A DNA stretch of 64,000 bases from Geotrypetes seraphini (taxonomy: Eukaryota; Chordata; Amphibia; Gymnophiona; Dermophiidae), in the NCBI RefSeq assembly GCF_902459505.1, contig NC_047095.1, forward strand, positions 116,623,380-116,687,379, read 5' to 3'. Positions 58,560-64,000 of the stretch are shown in pieces. Position 1 is the first letter of the stretch. The number at the start of each line of letters is the position of its first letter. Made by a program: the position numbers and the translations under genes. The notes under the pieces are model-generated. The model did not search any database, was not told where the DNA came from, and saw only the letters and a program-made list of their open reading frames with translations.

Positions 58560-59020
58560 TCAGAAAATGTCCAGACCATTCCTTATGTACTTCTAAATAT
58601 CCTCCAGATCCTCCCAAATTTTTAAACTATCCTTCCCTTCCATAAAAGGTATTTCCCATGCAGGCAAACTTGGGTCATCCCTCCCCTTTAGAATCACTGA
58701 GATCTGGAATAACCTCACCTCCCCTCTCCGAACCTCAAGCTCCCTCCAACTCTTCCGCAAACACCTAAAAACCTGGCTATTCTCAAAACTGTAACACTTC
58801 CCCCCTCTTAGGCCTCTCACCTTCCCCCTTTACACCTAACTCTTTAATCTCTCCACTGTAGTTCCTCTCTCATCTTTCTTCCTGTAAACCGTGCCGAGCT
58901 CCGCATTCGTGGAGATGGTGCGGTATATAAACCCAAGGTTTAGTTTAGTTTAGTTTAGTTTATGTAATCCGCCTTGAACCGCAAGGTAATGGCGGAATAG
59001 AAATCACTAACGTAATGTAA
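58560..59020 (+). mobile_element. L2-like LINE 3' end and second LINE tail
   Basis: C-terminal codons '[18 protein letters not shown]' are readable (58738-58793), and the 3' UTR ends with 'gcggtatataaacccaaggt' and (ttagt)n at 58940-58963. A second tail 'aatccgccttgaaccgcaag...gtaatgtaat' follows to about 59020. Confidence 0.78.
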
Positions 59021-59089
59021 TCTTCCTATGATTTTATAAACATTCCAAGGGCAAGTTCAGTCTATAGAAGAGCGAATGTGATCATTTAA

Positions 59090-60040
59090 AGGTCCTTTTA
59101 CAAAGCCAGGCTGGGCTTACCACAGCTTAAAAGGGACCTGGCGTGGGACGCACTGAGGCAGCCTGCGGTAAAGCCCAAAAGTGTGCGGGCAACCCACATG
59201 CAAAACAATTTCAGAATTTTTTTATTTGGTTTTCTATCCCATCCTTCCAGAAAAGCCCAGAACGGGTTACACGAGTCCATCCACAGTAAGTTGACAGACA
59301 GCTACAGTACTTGGACATTACGCATTGGATTAAACATTGCATAAGGATAAATAAGTGTGACATTATTTAAACTTTAGTCAGATGTACAGGGTAAAAGAGA
59401 GGATTCCAGGAGTTCTAAGGTGTAGTCTCAAAAAACAGTAAGCTGGTTTTCGAACCGGATTTTTCACTGCTTTTTGGAAGGGCAACAAGCTGTCTAATGA
59501 TTTGACAGAGGAGGTAGCTGGTTCTAAAGCTTAGGCAGTGTGGGGGTAGCTTTTTCTCAGAGGGAGCATGTCTGGGGGTAGATTGTGGGCGTGATGGTGC
59601 GAATCGGCAAGGTACATTAGATAGAGTGTGAGCCTACCAGGACAGATAGGGGAAATACTTGAGTACCTGAATGCAAACCACTTAGGTTATGTGGTATATA
59701 AATAGTTTCAAGTCTTATTTTGACTTGATGAATCGCTTATTTACTTTACTAAGCGATTTACAAATTTAAAAAAGGTATAAGCATATACCAATTTATATTA
59801 AATATAATGGGTTTAACTGACAGACTTACAGACTAACAGATACATAAGGTAAGAAGGGCAGAACTACAATTGTATTTATTAGAATATAGGAGAAGACAAA
59901 TGGAGAGGACAATAGGGAGGGGGAAAGTAAAAAATAAGAAAGGACTAAAATGAACTTTAAGCATAGTTAAAGATTAAAAGCGTCTTTAAAAAGAAAACTC
60001 TTCAGATTGCCTTTAAAGCAATAAAATTAAATACATTACC
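59090..60040. mobile_element. MITE arm and two LINE 3' tails (reverse)
   Basis: 59090-59200 is a 'ccttttacaaagccaggctg' MITE arm. 59215-59600 reads on the minus strand as a LINE tail with 'cagaacgggttaca'. 59690-60040 resembles the reverse 3' end at 57960-58160 ('gcgtctttaaa'). No genes. Confidence 0.5.
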
Positions 60041-60047
60041 ACAACAT

Positions 60048-60560
60048 AAGAACATAAGCAGTGCCTCTGCTGGGTGAGACCAGAGGTCCATCACGCCCAG
60101 AAGTCTGCTTACTTGGCGGCCCATCAGGTCCAGGACCTGTATAGTAATCCTCTATCTATCCCCTTCTATCCCCTTTTCCTTCAGGAAATTGTCTAATCCC
60201 TTCTTGAACCCCAAAACCGTACTCTGTCCTATCACACCCTCCGGAAGCGCATTCCAGGTGTCCACCACCCTCTGGGTGAAGAAGAACTTTCTAGCATTGG
60301 TTCCGAATCTGTCCCCTCTTAATTTTTCCGAATGGCCTCTCGTTCTTGTAGTTTTCGAACGTTTGAAGAATCTGTCCTTCTCCATTTTCTCTACGCCCTT
60401 CATGATCTTGTAAGTCTCTATCATGTCCCCTCTAAGTCTCCGCTATTCTAGGGAAAAGAGCCCCAGTTTCTCCAATCTTTCGGCGTATGAAAAGTTTTCC
60501 ATACCTTTTATTAGTCGCGTCTCGAGTATCGCCATATCCTTCTTAAGTGTATGGTGACCA
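60048..60560 (-). mobile_element. CR1 3' end, minus strand
   Basis: The frame 60152-60424 reads 'MIETYKIMKGVEKMEKDRFF', 'TTRTRGHSEKLRGDRFGTNA' and 'KFFFTQRVVDTWNALPEGVI'. The 3' terminal repeat is at the left edge ('aacataagaacataag'). Confidence 0.9.
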
Positions 60561-60691
60561 AACGAGTCCTTACCGCCTACATGCTAATTTATGCTAATGA
60601 CAGCATGCTAATGGCTGCATTAGCACATGTCACAAATCAAAATATATATATATTTTTAAAAATCATTTAAAAAAATGGAATCATAAACAAA

Positions 60692-61056
60692 TGCTGAGAG
60701 AGAATATATTTTGACCTTTAAGTAAATGTTTTCAAAAACAAGGAAAAAGGGCCTCAAACACTACCAACCAGTAAATGTCTTAAAGGGGTATGAATCTTAT
60801 TGGTCCAAAAAATCTTTATCTTTTTTGTTTTCTTTTTTATGCGCGTTTTTATGTCCACTATATGAAAATGCAACTCCACATTGTGCAAAAAAAAAAATAA
60901 AACACTTAACTTATCCTTGTCTGAATGCGGCTCAACCATTAACATTTCACAAAATGACTGCTTCTTCAGGGACTGGTTGGAGGTGTTGGAGGTCCTTTGC
61001 CCTTGTTTTTGAAAACATTTACTTCAAGGTCAAAATATAATCTCTCTCAGCTTTTG
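60692..61056. mobile_element. MITE with ~60-bp terminal inverted repeats
   Basis: The left arm 'gctgagagagaatatatttt...tgttttcaaaaacaagg' is mirrored at about 60998-61050. The interior carries 'tgactgcttcttcagggact', reminiscent of Penelope terminal repeats. No coding sequence. Confidence 0.7.
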
Positions 61057-61339
61057 CATTAGCGCATGGCCATTACCGGTAATTGAGAAAATGGAAAAAT
61101 TGGCCTTCGTTTTTGCTTGCTGCAGGGAGCTGACCTACGCTTCACATTAGACAGGAATCCCCTCCCCCCCCCTCAGTGGAGAGAAACCAACCACCCGTGG
61201 TTTATGAGGATCAACATAAAGAATATAAGAGCTGCCATACTGGGACAGACCGCAAGTCCAACAAATCTAGTATCCTGTTTCCAGCACTGGCCAACCCAGG
61301 TCACAAGATTCCAAAGAGTAAAACAGATTTTAATCGGTG

Positions 61340-61563
61340 ACAGGTCAAAAGCGCGCGACAACAACCCAGCGTAGACAACTGAGCGCAAGGCGGAAGCGTG
61401 CCGAAGAAAAACAGAAGGGCTCTGACAGGGGGCGTGGGGGGGAACCCCCCCCACGCACACACTTTACTAAACAGAGATCGCGCCGGCGTTGTGGTGGGTT
61501 TGGGGGGGTTATAACCTCCCTCATTATACTGAAAACTTCACTTTTTCCCTAAAGTTAAGTTAT
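61340..61563. mobile_element. Single arm of the long fold-back element
   Basis: Matches the left arm of 56213-56408: 'acaactgagcgcaaggcgga', 'agatcgcgccggcgttgtgg', 'gaaaacttcactttttccct'. Only one arm, so it cannot fold back. Confidence 0.75.
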
Positions 61564-61725
61564 TTTAGGAATAAGCAGTGGATTTCCTCAAGTCCATCTT
61601 ACCTAATGGGTTACAGACTTTTCTTTTAGGAATGTAACCCAAACCTTTTTAAAAACCCCGACGACGAACTCCAGAGTCTAATTGCACGTTGAGTGAACAA
61701 ATATTTTCTCCAGTTTGTTTTAAAT

Positions 61726-61900
61726 CAGGGGTCTCAAAGTCCCTCCTCGAGGGCCGCAATCCAGTCGGGTTTTCAAAGATTTCCCCAATGAATATGCATG
61801 AGATCTATGTGCATGCACTGCTTTCAATGCATAGTCATTGGGGGAAATCCTGAAAACCCAACTGGATTGCGACCCTCGAGGAGGGACTTTGAGATCCCTG
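61726..61900. mobile_element. hAT-type palindromic MITE, copy 3
   Basis: Ends 'caggggtctcaaagtccctc' and 'gggactttgagatccctg'. Flanked by identical 'ttttaaat' (61718-61725, 61901-61908). Confidence 0.93.
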
Positions 61901-62129
61901 TTTTAAATCTACTACTTAGTAGCTTTATCAAATGTCCCTTAGTCCTAGTATTTTTGGAAAGAGTAAACAAGTGATTCACATCTACCTGCTCTACTCCACT
62001 CGTGTTATGTTCAATTTTATTTCCTGCCGAATCCTCCCACGCAGCATCGAGTACTGTGTAGGGTAAAACATGTACATAGAATTATACCTATTTATTTATA
62101 TACTGCCTATTAATTGTCTAAGTGGTTTA

Positions 62130-62452
62130 CATATAATATTAAATAATATTAAAGATTGAACTAGGCCAGTTACTGGGCAGACTTGCACGGTCTGTGTCTG
62201 TGCATGGCCGTTTGGAGGAGGATGGGCAGGGGAGGGCTTCAATGGCTGGGAGGGTGTAGATGGGCTGGAGTAAGTCTTAACAGAGATTTCGGCAGTTGGA
62301 ACCCAAGCACAGTACCGGGTAAAGCTTTGGATTCTCGCCCAGAAATAGCTAAGAAGAAAAAAATTAAAAAATTTAAATTGAATCAGGTTGGGCAGACTGG
62401 ATGGACCATTCGGGTCTTTATCTGCCGTCATCTACTATGTTACTATGTTACA
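62130..62452 (+). mobile_element. CR1-like LINE 3' end
   Basis: 'gggcagacttgcacggtctg', 'gaggatgggcaggggagggc', ending 'tctactatgttactatgtta', collinear with 44640-44974. Confidence 0.85.
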
Positions 62453-62524
62453 TTCAGGTATGGAATCATTTGTCCCTATCTATCCCAGTGGGATCGCAAT
62501 CTATCTAATGTACCTCGGCCAATG

Positions 62525-62625
62525 GAAGATTGAGCGATTTGCCTAGGCTCGCAAGGAGCAGTTTGGGCCTCAAATCCACAATCTCGGGGTGCTGAGGCTG
62601 TAGCTTTAACTACTGTGCCACTCTA
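62525..62625 (-). mobile_element. tRNA-derived SINE, head region
   Basis: On the minus strand 'cacagtagttaaagctacag' (A-box-like) then 'tgtggatttgaggcccaaac' (decayed B box), followed by 'cttgcgagcctaggcaaatc'. Confidence 0.6.
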
Positions 62626-62749
62626 GAAATCAAAATGTAGTGAAAGTGAGCCATGTGACATCACTGCTGAGGTTGGCTCTTATTGGTGCAATGAGGCTTT
62701 ATGATGTCACAATACCAGCTCTGGTGATCAGAGGCTGAAATTTTTCACA

Positions 62750-62962
62750 CTATTTATTACATTTTCTATACTATTCTCCTAGGGGAGCTCCAGAATGGTT
62801 TCCATTAATTTATTCAGGTACTCAAACATTTTCCCCTGTCTGTCCTGGCGGGCTTACAATCTATTACCTGGGGCAATGGGAGGATTAAGTGACTTTCCCA
62901 GGGTCACAAGGAGCAGTGTGGGTCTTGAACCCACAACCTCAGGGTGCTGAGGCTGTAGTGCA
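62750..62962 (-). mobile_element. tRNA-derived SINE
   Basis: On the minus strand 'cagcctcagcaccctgaggt', 'gtgggttcaagacccacact' (B-box region), 'ccttgtgaccctgggaaagt', then the body 'taagcccgccaggacagaca' and tail. Head slightly truncated. Confidence 0.68.
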
Positions 62963-63046
62963 ATACATACAAATGGCAGCTGATTCTTAACATTGTCTTT
63001 ATTCCTGCTAATTTGTATTCTTAGTCTGCGTTTCTTTGATTTACTT

Positions 63047-63395
63047 AGGGTTACCATATTTTTTTTTATGGGGAAAAAAAAAAAAAAAAAGAGGATTCCA
63101 GCTCTGCCCTGTGACACCCCAGCCCTGCCCGCACACAAACCTCCTCTCCTTCCCAGAGCTTGGAGGCCGCATCTGGAAGGCCTCCGAGCATGCGTGGATG
63201 TGATGTGATGACATCACGCACATGTGTGTGACATCATCGTGTCCCATTTGCACATGCTTGGGGGCTCTCCAGACCACGGCCCCAAGCTCTGGCAGATCCA
63301 AGGCGTTCCGAAACCCGGATGAAGTGCCGGGGTTTCAAAATTCATGTGGACACCCAGCCAGTCATCTAAAAAGAGGACATGTCTGGGTAAGTCCA
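63047..63395. mobile_element. MITE of the 'tagggttaccatat' type
   Basis: Left end 'ttagggttaccatatttttt' followed by an A run and 'agaggattcc'; right end 'taaaaagaggacatgtctgg'. The central G/C-rich interior has inverted words ('ccagagcttgg'/'ccaagctctgg'). Confidence 0.6.
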
Positions 63396-63632
63396 CAGTC
63401 TATTATTGAGAAAGACATGGGGGATGCCACTGCTTGCCCTGGATCGGTAGCATGGAATGTTCCTACTCTTTGGGATTCCGGAATCTTGCTATTCTTTGAG
63501 ATTCTGTATGGAATGTTGCTACTCCTTGGGTTTTGGCCAGGTACTAGTGACCTGGATCGGCGTACCTGATAACGGGCCATTGGGCTTGATGGACCTTTGC
63601 TCTGACCCAGTAAAGCTGTTCTTATGGTACCT
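63396..63632 (+). mobile_element. CR1 3' end
   Basis: 'aagacatgggggatgccact', two diverged copies of 'gaatgttgctactcctt', then 'gggcttgatggacctttgct' and the end 'agctgttcttatgg'. Confidence 0.8.
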
Positions 63633-63639
63633 CACTTTC

Positions 63640-63809
63640 AAACTCGCTGCCAGCCAGGAACAGAGGTGTTGCTATGGGTGGATCTGGATGGTCCATACCC
63701 GCCCCCTTCCCCTTGGAGTCGGGCCAATCCAGTGAGAGGCAGTGAAGCCAATGCCAGGCAAGTGTGAGGCACCATTTTAGAATCTGGCTCTCATTTCTTG
63801 TGACAAATC
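63640..63809 (+). promoter_or_regulatory. Candidate promoter / 5' UTR of the RING gene
   Basis: The only non-repeat sequence between the last CR1 and the RING start codon. Contains 'ccaat' words at about 63725 and 63749. No TATA box is evident. The transcription start is not visible. Confidence 0.3.
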
Positions 63810-64000
63810 ATGGCCACAGCCAGCACCGCCGAGAGTCTGCAGGAGGAAGTTTCTTGCCCCATCTGCCTGGAATATTTCACGGATCCGGTGAGCACAGACT
63901 GTGGACACAACTTCTGCCGCGCCTGTATCGTTCAGACCTGGGAGGGGTTAGAAGCAAACTTCCCTTGCCCCCAGTGCAGGGAAACCTCTGAGCACAGGAA
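63810..64000 (+). CDS. TRIM-type RING finger protein, first exon (cut by window end)
   Basis: The first 63 residues start '[16 protein letters not shown]'. A complete C3HC4 RING follows: Cys16, Cys19, Cys31, His33, Cys36, Cys39, Cys53, Cys56 ('[12 protein letters not shown]', 'CGHNFCRAC', 'CPQC'). The DPV-x3-CGHNFC pattern is typical of TRIM E3 ubiquitin ligases with a RING/B-box/coiled-coil layout and often a B30.2 domain; those parts would lie beyond the window. The ATG is preceded by A at -3 ('aatcatgg'). No damage is seen. Which TRIM it is cannot be decided from the RING alone. Confidence 0.88.
   Translation, partial: MATASTAESLQEEVSCPICLEYFTDPVSTDCGHNFCRACIVQTWEGLEANFPCPQCRETSEHR

Larger units (their letters stand above)
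61215..62045 (-). mobile_element. CR1 3' end, minus strand, in three pieces
   Basis: Pieces 61215-61337, 61564-61725 and 61901-62045 read as one reversed CR1 3' region ('ctgggacagaccgcaagtcc'; later 'ttaaaaaccccgacgacgaa'). A fold-back arm (61340-61563) and a hAT palindrome (61726-61900) interrupt it. Confidence 0.72.

Noticed and set aside
1-64000. Polintons, endogenous retroviruses with env, or toxin genes
   Set aside because: No capsid, integrase, envelope or protein-primed polymerase signature was seen; the only related material is the DIRS-like gag fossil.

Overview
This window reads as nuclear DNA of a tetrapod with a large, transposon-rich genome. My best guess is an amphibian, probably a caecilian. 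The reasons are the mix of CR1, L1, Tx1-like L1, L2-like, RTE-like and Penelope-like retroelements with many hAT-type MITEs and a Helitron, a KRAB zinc-finger gene carrying several short acidic exons, and a TRIM-type RING exon. The species call is inference; no computation was run.

Layout. 1-4.6 kb: a minisatellite, a DIRS-like gag fossil interrupted by an L1 scrap and a CR1, and two units of a composite repeat. 4.8-9.8 kb: an L1 with a nearly open ORF2. 10-14 kb: MITEs, an L1 3' end, and an internally deleted Tx1-like LINE with a 15-bp target duplication. 14.3-24.7 kb: two L1s in opposite orientation separated by Penelope-like sequence. 24.7-28.1 kb: more composite repeat, a second DIRS-like gag fossil, and two retrocopy fragments of the oxysterol-binding protein gene OSBP. 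28-34 kb: LINE ends and hAT-type MITEs.

34.7-53.8 kb holds the main host gene. It is a complete seven-exon KRAB-C2H2 zinc-finger gene on the + strand whose exons join to a 583-residue open reading frame with consistent splice phases. Exons 3-6 are all phase 1-1, and each encodes a hydrophobic-K-x-E/D SUMO-type motif. Its introns hold nested insertions, including a Helitron cleanly placed inside an L1. 54-63.6 kb is again repeats: a split SINE, a hAT element with a 105-bp tandem array, a ~420-bp palindrome, and many CR1 ends. The window closes with the first exon of a TRIM-type RING gene (63810-64000), cut by the window edge.

The two host genes could both act in nuclear or ubiquitin-linked regulation (KRAB repressor; RING E3 ligase), but nothing in the sequence ties them together. 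Most other open frames belong to mobile elements or are low-complexity artefacts.
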